Positions 1 to 10,099 of a stretch of 64,000 nucleotides of DNA are shown here, in pieces. Where the stretch lies: NCBI GenBank assembly GCA_002286715.1, contig NSJX01000011.1, forward strand, positions 442,106 to 506,105. Direction: 5' to 3'. The notes below the pieces were generated by a model. The model saw only the letters and a list, made by a program, of their open reading frames with translations, did not search any database and was not told where the DNA came from. The stretch comes from Dentipellis sp. KUC8613 (Eukaryota; Basidiomycota; Agaricomycetes; Russulales; Hericiaceae). The translations under genes and the position numbers were made by a program. Position 1 is the stretch's first letter. Each line of letters starts with the position of its first letter.

Positions 1-313
1 AGACTGGCCGTGTCATGCTCGGCGCGACCAACCCCCTCGCGTCTGCCCCCGGTAAGACCGCCCCCGCGCCCTCTTAACACCCTGACTGACACCGTGTGTG
101 CATGTAGGCACCATCCGTGGCGACTTCGCCCTCGCTGTCGGCCGCAACATCTGCCACGGCTCTGACGCCGTCGAGAGCGCCGAGAAGGAGATCAAGCTGT
201 ACGTTTTCTTGCACCTCGCATCGATGGACGCGACTGATCCGCGTGTTTGCAGCTGGTTCCCTGAGGGCGTCGTCCAGTACGAGAACACCCTCGCCAGCTG
301 GATCTTCGAGTAA
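1..313 (+). CDS. YNK1: Nucleoside diphosphate kinase, C-terminal part (5' end outside window)
   Basis: NDK transfers the gamma phosphate from ATP to other NDPs through a phosphohistidine. Exons 1..51, 108..198 and 253..313 join in phase; both introns (52..107, 199..252) are GT..AG. The joined frame reads [10 protein letters not shown], then GTIRGDFAL, then [18 protein letters not shown], and ends [14 protein letters not shown]. The catalytic histidine lies in the CHGSD block and is intact. Only the last part of the protein is present, since the family is about 150 residues and the N-terminal half lies left of position 1. It converges with the methyltransferase gene ending at 781. The family assignment is secure because these are its most conserved blocks. 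Confidence 0.95.
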
Positions 314-780
314 ACGTGAAATCAAAAGAAGCAGCGCATGTGTTCGACTAGTGTAGACTTATCGATGTAGATGTGTTCCAAGAATCGCAACACGAGGTGT
401 ATTGTGCAGTTCTAGAATGCGTACCCGGCCGGTACTTGCGAACGCGTTTACGTGCAAGGTGCATGCTTGGCCGCCTTGACGTCCTACAGACAGGTCTAGG
501 CTATCGTGTAGGTACGTGGTCAGTAGACATGTCATTGAGTGGACAAAGGCAGGCGCAACTTTTAGGTGTCGACTGTGACCAAACTTTGAGGGCACCACTC
601 TTATATTGTCAAGATCTGCGAAGAAGTATCATTGCGTCATAAAGAATCCAGCGTGAGTTACAGGCGTTACAACAAGTCCGAGAACAGGGTATGGAAAACA
701 AGTAACGATCGAAAGCAGGACATCCACCAAGCATACACACACCGCCCACCCATTGGCAAACTTACAACATCCCACCCACT
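314..780. other. Intergenic, convergent 3' flanks
   Basis: This lies between the NDK stop and the methyltransferase stop. It should hold the two 3' UTRs. I see no coding signal or structured RNA; the short open frames here have no family resemblance. Confidence 0.6.
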
Positions 781-1603
781 TCAGTAGATCCCCGGAACAA
801 CCGCATACGGCACCCTCTTCGCCCAGCGGACCCACTCCTCCCCAAACTCCTTCCTTAGCATCGCGTCCTCCGTCGGCACGCGCGCAATCAGCGCGCCCGA
901 CATGCCCACGGACCACAGCGCGACGCCGACCCTCAGCGCCTTGCCCCACAGGCTCTCGAGCCAGCCGCCCTCGTACAGCAGCGACCCCGGGCCAAACATG
1001 CACACGCACACGCCCGCGACGGTGAACACGGCGCCGAGGTACCCGGGGTGGCGGACGAGGGCGTACGGGCCCGACGTGACGAGCCTGTGCTCGGCGCGGA
1101 TGGTGAGGTGGAAGGTGAAGAGCGAGCCGAGGTGGCGGTAGGATGCCCAGCGCAGGTAGCCCCCGAGCGAGAGGAGCACGAAGCCCGCGAGCCATGCGGG
1201 CGGCAGGCCGACGGACGCGGCGCCGGCGTGGGGCGCGTGGGGCGCATCGATGAGCTTCGAGAGGATGGTGGGTGCGGGGGAGACCGTGGGGAATGCCCGT
1301 GCGATGAGGAGTACGTTCTCGGCGGCGTTGCTGAGGACGTAGGAGAGCTGCGGCGCGCGCCCGGGGTAAGTATCAGGCAGAGGGGATGGTGGGTAAGAGC
1401 GAGCCACGTACCATGGCGCTGAACGCAGCCTGCCGCCATGGGAAAAATCTTGACAGCGTATCCTTCTTCCCGTACTTCTCCTTCTCCTCCTTCGGCGGCG
1501 GGCCGTGCGGTGGGGTCGTGGCGATGTAAAACGCGAGCCCTCCGCCGAGAAGGAGGGGGGTCTTGATCAGGGGGTATGCGGATACCAGGGCTGAGAGAGA
1601 CAT
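781..1603 (-). CDS. STE14: Protein-S-isoprenylcysteine O-methyltransferase (ICMT/Ste14 family)
   Basis: An ER membrane enzyme that methyl-esterifies the prenylated C-terminal cysteine of CaaX proteins such as Ras and mating pheromone, using SAM. Exons are 1603..1412 and 1347..781, joined through intron 1411..1348, giving 252 residues. An N-terminal hydrophobic segment follows the start (IKTPLLLGGGLAFYIA), more hydrophobic segments follow, and the C-terminal half carries the diagnostic GPYALVRHPGYLG motif plus EDAMLRKEFGEEWVRW. The start at 1603 is the first ATG of the open frame. A 46-nt stretch in exon 1 (near 1430-1477) also has GT and AG ends and might be an extra intron, so residues about 40-55 are the least certain part of the model. 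Confidence 0.85.
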
Positions 1604-2836
1604 GGCTGGGGGGTATGACCGCCCTCCAGCATCACTCACCGTCCTTATAGAGCCCGCAGCTGAAGGAATAAGGAAGGCGGGGACCGGTGGATGTGCTGCT
1701 TGAACAGAGCTCCGAACCTGTAGAGGAGGGTATTATGACGGCATCCGCATGGCCCATGTGAGGCAATCCGAGCCGAGCTTGGGAGTCCACGGAAAAATTC
1801 GCGAGCTTCGGTGGGCGAGACGTACCTCTCGATGTAATGATTATCAAGTGCTCAGCGCCAGCGGATGCGCTAGCCGTGTTGAATTGGCAGGTCCCCTAGT
1901 TGTATACGTATAGAGCAGTCAGGGTCAGAATAGAAAGCTCACCAGTCGACCGACGCGCATACAATCCTGCTCCTGACATGAGCAAGAATGGCATGTTGTA
2001 TCGGTACTCTGATCGCCTCTCGTGCTGGAGGACTAGAAGTGCGTATAGGTGAGCATGATACATGGGCGCGAAATCGTGACGAAAGAATGATACCTGCGAT
2101 ACTTCTAATTTGATGTGTGTATGTCCGGTCCACCCCGGCGTCTGCGCGACCGTGTCTTCAGAGTTAACCTCTAATGGTATTTCCATTCGGATTCCTCGAA
2201 CGGGCAAGACATATGGTCCCGCGCAGCGGATTAAGGGACGCGGGAGGAAACTGGTGACCACTAGTGAGAAGTCAGTACGGTATGGGGTCTTACAGGGTGC
2301 GCCTGGCCGGATGAGTGATGACAATCGCATGCATTCCGAATGGTGTTAGTACAACTACTCCACAATATAGTGACATGAACAAACAGAAAGATGCATACAA
2401 CCCTCCATAAATAATACCTAACCTTGAGAGCTTCGAAACGAGTGCGGTTTATACAGCGAGAGGTATACTGTGTGTATGGAATAAAGATACGAAAGCGAAA
2501 CGAGAGTGAGTCCCACGGCCAACCACAACCACAACCAAACCCAAGCGCAAACGCGAACGCGAACACCACCACAGCCGCCATAGCCACCCCGACACCCAAG
2601 AGATCCGAAACAGACACGATGCACGCAGAAGAGCACACCCCAACGACGCACGCACGGACCAGACAGCCAAAACATGGACACGACCACACCATCGCTTCCC
2701 CACAGACCCCCGCGTCCGCTGATTTCCCTCATACGCGCCACTGAGCTGAGGCGCGATAAGGTATTGGCAGGGACGCATTGACGAAGCCGGCGGAAGAACA
2801 GGACACATAACGGCATGGACCGGAAAACCGTCTTTC
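1604..2836. other. Long intergenic region with a low-complexity tract
   Basis: About 1.2 kb upstream of the methyltransferase. Overlapping open frames on both strands (for example 1896-2330 and 2261-2838) show no recognisable family and cross a CA/CGAA-rich simple-sequence tract at about 2516-2575. I could not build a credible spliced gene here. A TATAAG-like string sits near 1656 on the minus strand, upstream of the ICMT start. Confidence 0.5.
2516..2575. repeat. Low-complexity ACAACC / CGAACG tract
   Basis: Imperfect short tandem units (ACAACC, then CGAACG) lie within intergenic DNA. They are responsible for the long artefactual open frames on both strands here. Confidence 0.6.
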
Positions 2837-2896
2837 ATCGGGCCAGGTATACCCTCTCAGCTATGCCCAAGCCTGAGAGGGTATACCTAGCCCGAT
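2837..2896 (-). repeat. 24-bp inverted repeat (hairpin) just downstream of SMG6
   Basis: Arms 2837..2860 and 2873..2896 are complementary over 24 positions with one exception (2844/2889), around a 12-nt loop. The exception is C-A on the plus strand but G-U on the minus strand, so the helix is uninterrupted in RNA transcribed in the SMG6 direction. It starts about 120 nt past the SMG6 stop and so probably lies in the 3' UTR or just beyond it. Confidence 0.85.
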
Positions 2897-3018
2897 AAAA
2901 AACAATTTTCACTGTTGCCTCATGTTCTGGACGTTGATCTATCATGCTTCCGTCGAAACTTGATCTCGGGTCAGAAAGATCAAGGCCCAGCGAAGGCATG
3001 ACCGGGCAGTGTCGCGGA

Positions 3019-6000
3019 TCATGAGGCAGCAGCAAGCAGCGAAGCCAGATCTTTTTCCGTGGCCGCATCGAGCTGCCGCGACCGGGCCTTGAGGCGTACT
3101 GGCATTATTAAAAAGTAATCAGCAACGTGGGGGCGAAAGACGTAACAAAGATCTTACGGTTACGGTCAAGACTGAGCAGGACCACTTTCGAAGCGCCCGC
3201 CGTGTCCCTGGACTTCTCTCCGTCCGCGCTCAAGAACGCCGAGCGGTCGACCCAGTGCTCGTCCTGCCAGATAGCCGCCTTCAGGATGAGGTCGTCCATG
3301 TTGCGCTCCCACGCGGAGGGGTCGTCGAAGTCCACTTGCTCGCTGCGGAAGGTCAGCGACGACAGGTAGTTTCCGCGCGACGTCTGCAGCTTCAGTGATG
3401 TCGAGTGCGAGCGCACGTGCTCCTGGATGTAGTCCACCGCGGCCTTGGCGGCCTCGCCGAGAGGGGTATGGTTCGTCGCGAGGCCGTCGAGCTCCATGAT
3501 AACGGGCAAGGGCACGACGATGGTCCAGCGGTTGCTCTCAATGAGCGAGGCAAGAAGCGAGAGGGATGACAATAGAATGTTCGTGTCCGGCACGAGCACA
3601 GTATATCCAGGAACAAGCTTCAGCGAGGGCCTTGTCGGCGCCGCACGTGGTGTCCGCGGGCGCGTGCGACGGGGCGGCGGCGGCGGCGGAACGTTGCGCT
3701 CCGACGAGGACTGCAGAAGGCTCCGAAGGTACCGACGACGCGCCTAGAAAGATCGGATGAGTCAGGGGCAAGTCCACATATGAGCACTCGTCAAAGCATG
3801 ACGCACCTTCAAAGCCTTTATCTCCTCCGTGTCGTTCTCATCGTCCTCGCTCTGCTCTGAGTCTTCAGCCGCCTCCATCTCATCCTCGTCGATGTCCATA
3901 AAGTCATCTCCCCACCGCGTCCCCCGCTTCCTCCTTTCCTCCTCTGCCTGCTCCTCGCGATCTTCCTCTTCCCACTGGCGCACCTTCTCCGCGAGCGGGT
4001 CTTCAACCCACCACACCCTCTTCTTCCCGTCCATCCACTGGAACCCGCTGACGACCTTCGCGAGCCGCACGCCCGCCCACACCGCGCGCTGCCAGCGCTT
4101 CTCCCGCAGCTCGCGCAGCTCCTGCGCAAGGCGCGCCGCGGTGCTCTTGGGCTTGCCGTCGCGCGAGGGCGCATCGTCCTCATCGTCGTCCTCGATGATG
4201 ACGTCCTCGGAGCCCACGTTGTCCTCCGATTTGTCGAGCACCTCCATCTCCATCTTGCGCTCCCCGGCACTCTTCCAGAACCCCTGCTCGTACAGCTGCC
4301 GGCCGCCCCAGTTCATCCCGCGGATGCACCAGTCCTCCGGGAGCGCGGCGAGCCGCGAGAGCGTGGCCGCGCCGTCTGCGAGGACCGTCACGTTCGGCGC
4401 CTTGGTGAGGAAGTGCGCGAGCGCCTCCCACGGCACAGAGCGCTCGATCGCGGCGAGCGCGTTCGGGTTCTTGAGCATGGTCGCCAGGAAGGTGAGCACG
4501 ACCGTCAGGTAGGGGTTGACGGAGCGCCGCCCGAAGTGGCCTACGCTGCGCTCGGGGCGCTCGAGGACGTGCGTGAGCATCTTGAACGTGAGCTGGAGCG
4601 CGAGGTTGAACGCGGGCGGCGGCTCCGTGCCCTGGGCCGACGCCTCCGACAGTGCAGGGGATTCCTGCACTGTCGCGGCCGGTCTAGGGGACGTACCAGC
4701 GCCCGCGGGCCCGTGCTCCATGCTGCCCCTGCGCTCCTCGCCGTCGACGTCCATCTTCTTGTCGTCGCCCTCGTCTGCGCCGTTGGCCCGCTTCGCGAGC
4801 TTCACCTTCGCGCCGTTCGCCGCGGCGCCGGCGCTGCCCTTGCGCTCGTCGATGCTGCCGAGCGCGCCCGTGCGGTACATCGTGCCCTGCTTGCCGAACT
4901 CGAGGATCGCGCTGATATTGATGGCCGCCATCATCGTCCACTCGCGCTCCTCAGGGTCCTCGATCGCGAGGCGCTCCATGAGGCGTGCGAGCGTCGGCGC
5001 GAAGTCGTCGAGCTGGATGTTCGTGAAGAGCATCCCGTGGAGCAGGAGGAAGAGGTCGGGCGTGCGGGCATCGGGGAGCGCGCGTCGCGCTTGCGCGGCG
5101 GGCGACCAGAATGGGAGGACGGATTCGCGCGACGTCTTGAACGGGTGCAGGACGATCATGCTATGGAAACCATGCGACGATAAGCGAGATTCTTTTCGAA
5201 AGAGGGAGGAACGAACCTCTTGACGAAGTGGTACACTCCGCGCAGCTCTTCGCCCTCGGCCTCTCGGCTCAGCAGGCCCAAGTGGTGGTGCAACTTCCCG
5301 TTCCCGGGCTTATCCGTGACACCGGCGCCAAACCACTCCCTCGCAATCTTCCGCCACCTCTCCTTCTCGGGCTCGAGCTCGAAGTTCCGCGCGGCGATGA
5401 TCCCTATACTGGGCGTCGGGGAGTCGTCGATCCTCGCGGCAGGACGCTCGCTGATCGTGCTGACAGCGCCAGAAGCGTTCGCGGCAGTCGAAGTCGGTGT
5501 CGAACGATGTACGCTGCCGAGAACGGCGGCGGACGTGAGGGCGGAGGAGAGCGGTGCAGGGGGTGTTACCATGGCGGCAACGGCCATGCGATAGCGGGCA
5601 AGGTCGCCGAGCGCCTCTAGCCAAGCGGCGCGATAGTCCTCCAAGGTGCGCTCCTCGAGGAGGCCGGTATAGAAAGTATATGCATAATAAATAAAATCTT
5701 GTAGATGTTCAAGGGCGATCTTGGAGGAGAAAGATGAACGACGGAGGTTTTCCAAAATGCGATGGAATGCATGGGTCCAGAGGCGGATGATGATATTATA
5801 TTTCTGGGGTATATTGCGCAGGGAGGTCGGGACGCCATGCGCGAGGGATATCTCGAGGAGGTTGCGCATCATCTCGGCCAGCCTGATGAGCGCCAGGCAC
5901 GTGCTTGATCAGTAACTGTTACACACTTATCGCTGTTTGTAAAAGTGTTGGCGAGTGAACACTGTTCACTCCACTCGCCAACACTTCTACAAACAGCGAT

Positions 6001-6936
6001 AAGTGGGCTTAAACACTCACTGCTTGTGATCGTCAATCATTTTCTTCCACTTCGCTTTCTCCGAATCCTCACCACCAACCTCGCCTCCGCCACGCAAGAC
6101 AAGCCTGCTGCTCTCGTCGGCGTCCTCCTCCGGATCCTCGTGCAGGATCTTCGTCTCAAGTGCGGAGATGTCCCGGTACAGCTTCTTCAGCTGTGCGGAA
6201 AAGGCATTGGTCTTGGACTGGGACCGATCGCGGTCAAAGACGGATGAAGAAGCGGACGAGCCGTCGGTCGTGCTCGAGAGGGTGAAGGTGGATGAGGATA
6301 TCGACTGTGCATAGGATGATGCGGAGGAAACCGAGACGTAATCGCCTGACGACTTGGGTGTGGGGCGGGCGAAGCGCATCGGATCGTGTTTGCTGGGGTC
6401 GAAGAGCTGGCGTTGGCCCGAGGCATCGCGTGCAGGCTGGTGCTCCCGCTTGGTGGGAGGGCGAGGCGCATTGGAGCTGCTTGCCGAGTCTGAGATAGGC
6501 TCTGGCTCTGCGGTGCGGCGCATGGGGATGGGGTCGGTGTCGGGATGATAGAGCTTGGATTGTTGTTTCGCGTGGCCGTGGCCGTTCGCGTGGGATGGGC
6601 GGGGGGAGTTGGAGATCTTGAGGCGGCGGGAGAAGTCTTCAGGGTCGGCATCCACGACCGCGGTCTGGGGCGCAGGAGTGGGAGTGATATGCTTGCGCGC
6701 ACTGGCAGGCGAGGGTGGCGAACGGGCCACAGTGGGTGAAGGTTGGGATGCGCGCTCTGGACGATCCCGAGACCTGTTCTGACTGGGAAAATGACGATCG
6801 ATGAGTGGGAGGAAAGAGAAGGTGGCCCATGGACGCACGCTGTCTTTTTACGCTGCATAGTGGTGATACGTTCCGCAAGATCTGTAGGCTTTGGGGACGG
6901 GTCAATGTCCTTTGGCTTGCGGTGGTGGTCGAGCAT
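3019..6936 (-). CDS. SMG6: SMG6/EST1-family protein with C-terminal PIN endonuclease domain
   Basis: Expected to act in nonsense-mediated decay as the endonuclease that cleaves near premature stops, and possibly at telomeres as an EST1 relative. Exons: 6936..6840, 6783..6021, 5882..5217, 5160..3807, 3743..3158, 3098..3019; 1181 residues. A disordered N-terminus precedes the EST1 TPR region (KLYRDISALETKIL at about residue 233; SLRNIPQKYNIIIRLWTHAF across the next exon). Acidic patches follow, and a PIN domain starts near residue 1000 (VLVPDTNILLSSLSLL). The four expected acidic PIN positions are present: PDTN, IMELDG, DDLILKAA and SLDRN. The last exon restores the family ending LRLKARSRQLDAAT. 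Intron 6020..5883 contains a long hairpin. The start at 6936 is the first ATG in frame. Confidence 0.92.
4647..4675. repeat. 12-bp perfect inverted repeat inside SMG6 exon 4
   Basis: Arms 4647..4658 and 4664..4675 are exact reverse complements around a 5-nt loop. They lie in the coding sequence for a serine/proline/alanine-rich, poorly conserved linker. Confidence 0.8.
5924..6005 (-). repeat. 34-bp inverted repeat (hairpin) inside SMG6 intron 2
   Basis: Arms 5924..5957 and 5972..6005 pair over 34 positions around a 14-nt loop. The only non-Watson-Crick position involves A5942 and becomes a U-G pair in the minus-strand, pre-mRNA sense. The hairpin fills most of the 138-nt intron (6020..5883), ending 14 nt from the 5' splice site. 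The loop itself holds a small palindrome (GTGAAC/GTTCAC). Confidence 0.9.
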
Positions 6937-7133
6937 GATGGAGGGCGGGAGAAAGAGCAGGACGGTCAGAGGAAGGTCATTGTGCTGCGCAGTCGACGTT
7001 CTCCGCAGTCGCAGCTGCGCCCAAGATCGAGCACCCGATCTAGTCACGCTGTCACACTTCCCTCGCTCCCGGCTTTCTCGGTCTTTATTCTCTCTCTACA
7101 CTTTACTACACGGGCATTGTACACTAAGCTTAT

Positions 7134-8628
7134 CTACCATGCGTGATGTCCTCCGCTCACCAGGATACTGCGCAACAGTCAGTCAGTCACATCCCGACAC
7201 AGTCCCAATTGCTGCACTCACTCGCTTCCTGTGCAGAACGTCGATGCATCCGACGCCAGCCACGCAACCACTCCCCGCAGCTCGTCGGGTCGTCCCAGCC
7301 GCCCCAGCGGGTTCAGCTGCGACCATTTCTCCAAAAGGTGCGGTTGCTTGTCCAGATACGCCGCAGTCATCCTGTTGTCACGCATCAGTTCCATTGCAAG
7401 CCATTTTCCCCCAGGCCGGATTACTCCCGGCCCCCGCCTCCATCTGCACCCGTCCCCCTACATACGCGGCCTCCCGCAGTCACTGCGCCGCACACGTCCC
7501 TTCTCACTGAAACACTGACGGAAGAACCACTCACGTTGTGTAAATATGCCCGGGCGATAGCGTATTCACGCGTATCCTCTTTGGTCCCAATTCGCAGGCC
7601 ATGCTCCGCCCCATCTGCAACACTGCCGACTTGCTTGTGTTGTACGACACCCATGCGTGGTCCTGCAGAATACGCGTCGTCAGTGCCGGCCTTCGCAAAC
7701 ACATCTGTTTCATCCGCCCCCGTCGTCCAAGGGCCGCAGCATGTTTTGACGCGTCACGCTCCGTATCGGGTCCGACGCGCCCAATCGCAGCACCGTCGTT
7801 ACACGCAGCGCCAACCCCCTCCTCCTCCCCCTCCTCGTCGATCTCCGCAGCCGATTGAGAGTGCGACGGGCACGCACCTTGTTCGTTATGCTTCCGCTCA
7901 TTGAAGCGATCAAAATAATGCTCCCTGGCAGCCCAAACCTCACCATCTGTCGCCCGGCCGCCTGCGCAGTGAACAACACGCCGTTCGTGTTGATGTCCAT
8001 GACCTACGTATCTGCCATCAGCGCCGGCCGCCTCTGAATTGCTAGCTCAATCACGTACCTTTCTGAACTCTTCTGCCGGATACTCCAAACAATCCGTGTG
8101 CTCCCTCAAGATCCCCGCAGCAGCGACACACACATCCAACCGACCCTCCTTGTCCCCAATCTTCTGCCCAACATCCCACATCCCCTGCTGATCGCGCACA
8201 TTTCCACTCAGATACTCCATGCGGCCGCCCGTGCCCATGCGCTCCACATAGCTCCTGACCGCCTCCCACTCCTCGCCGGGCGCCTCAGGCAAATCGACGC
8301 AGTACACCGCCCGCGCGCCCGCCTCGGCGAGCGCAAGCGCCATCTCGAGCCCGAGGCCGCGGTTCGCGCCCGACACGAGCGCGACGCGGTCCGTCAGCGC
8401 GAACTCGTCGAACAGCTTCGGGCGCGCCGGCACGGCGGGGTCGCTCTGCGCAGCCAGCGCGGCGGCCACGCCGATCGGCGCGAGCGGCGACACGGACTGC
8501 ACGGGGCGCGTGCCCTTCGCGACGGACAGCGCCGCGCTGGCGTGCAGCGCGCGGAGGGCGGGCGTCCCCCGCGCGAGGCCGCGCAGGGATATGCCGAGGC
8601 GTTTGGGAGCGTGCATGGCGTGGAGCAT
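7134..8628 (-). CDS. Short-chain dehydrogenase/reductase, probably mitochondrial, arabinitol/sorbitol-type
   Basis: A classical NAD(P)-dependent SDR. Exons: 8628..8059, 8003..7878, 7662..7535, 7371..7222, 7167..7134; 335 residues, all junctions in phase. The cofactor glycine motif SGANRGLG is at 86-93, the catalytic serine is in IASMSGS (about 224-228), the YNTSK motif has Tyr239 and Lys243, and RVNTLSPGHIYT follows. The C-terminus ends SDILVSGGHHAW. The spacing and the NTLSPGHIYT block resemble fungal D-arabinitol 2-dehydrogenase and L-sorbose reductase relatives; the substrate is inferred. The first 45 residues are basic and hydroxylated (RGLAR, RALHASAALS), which fits a mitochondrial presequence. 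The 215-nt second intron is unusually long for this window. Confidence 0.88.
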
Positions 8629-10099
8629 GGTTGTGGGGTAGGCGTTGGAGGTGGCGTGCGGGGTACGGAAGTAGATGGGTGGCTCGAGAAGGCTAGACGA
8701 GGTACGTCCCGTCAATACAACGAACGCGCTCGCTCCCGCTCCCGGCGGCGTGGACGCTCACCGAATTCAATATCCCACTGGTTGGTCGGCCGGAGGCACT
8801 AGGAGGAGGCACCAGATGCAGACGAGATGGTGTGCCCCCCTGACGGCCCCTTTCCCCGCATTTTATACCGCTTTGGCACCCGCGGCGTCGCGGTGTGGTC
8901 TCCCGACGGGTTTGGCATTCCCTCCTGTTGTCTTCACACCAGTGATCAGGATCAGCTGCCGCGGGCCCAGCTGACCACGGCCCAGACTATCCGCGCTGCC
9001 TCGCTACTACCCTGTCGCACATCAACCACTCAGAACGCAGTGCTTCGTGCTTCGTGCTTCGGAAGGAGAGCCGCACACCGTCCGTGGCGACTGCAGGCTG
9101 GACCGAATTTCGAATGGCGGCTCTGGCATCGCCTGTTCCGGCGCTATCGGCGCATGGCCGTGTGCTATCAACTCTGCTCGCCAGCGCGCACGGGGCCCCG
9201 GTACGGCGCACGCGTGCTGCTGCATCCAGAGGCGAGCTGGGAACGGCGGCTGCGAATGTACTTACTCGTACATACCGCGCGCATATGCGTTTCGTACGTC
9301 ACACCTCGGGCCGCACAGCGCCCCTGCGGTCAATTCACCCTTCATTTCCTGCCCGGGCGAGAATTTTTTTCAAGCTCTCGAGTCTACGGCCGCACATTCT
9401 GCGATCTCACTTTTTTTTTGCGGTGAAGGGCGCGACGGGCTGAGGTGGGAGGGCGTCAGCTGGCTGGCCAGGGCGTGGCTCGGCGCGGTCAGGTGCTGAT
9501 ACGCGCGCCTGCGGGTGCGAGAGGCTGTCAAGATGGCTTTGCGCAAGTGACCTGCGCGCGAGGTCCGCTATCGGTTTTGCGTACCGGACATTCTTCGGGT
9601 GATGGTTCAGACTATCACTGTGTCGGGCATCGTGTAACGGTTGTGACGTGTGGTTGAATACACCATATGCGTTCGTACAAGACTGAGTAAGGACGGCGAA
9701 CGGAATATAAGCATGGAAGTCAAATGGGATCACAACAGCGGTTGCCGTGAGTACACGTTCAACGGTGTACGCGAAGACAACACCGTGAAAGGAATTTCCA
9801 AGCGACGGGAGTCCGCATGAATGGCATACGAGGCGAAACCTAAAGTACAGTCTACAGTAAGATATCCAATACCTCTAGATGGTAACGTACAGATACTGAG
9901 GTGGGGGATAGGGCACAGATTCATGATACACGGGTAACGAGCACGAACGACGAAGAGAAACAGACCTTCCGGCGAATAGACGAATAGAGAACGGCAACAG
10001 GTAACTTCGAGATGCATCCTTCCACTTCCAGTCACGTAAACCTGATCACAGGAAGAGGGTCAGCGAACCCACAAGGACAAGACGACAGTGTCTCACCTA
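8629..10099. other. Intergenic, 1.5 kb, no gene recognised
   Basis: The SDR promoter side. Open frames on both strands (8827-9426 plus, 9407-9733 minus) overlap one another and resemble no family. A short T-run occurs near 9411. I see nothing else I can support. Confidence 0.5.

Noticed and set aside
2261..2838. Overlapping open frames on both strands of 100-140 codons
   Set aside because: They come from a simple-sequence tract and read as Cys/Val/Gly or Asn/Pro repeats.
4413..5223. Long plus-strand open frames opposite SMG6
   Set aside because: Arg/Leu/Glu-rich shadow of the GC-rich SMG6 exon 4; no family resemblance, and the minus frame is the conserved one.
8827..9443. Plus-strand open frames of up to 199 codons in the SDR upstream region
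   Set aside because: Three frames overlap the same DNA, none resembles a protein family, and no plausible splice structure supports one over the others.
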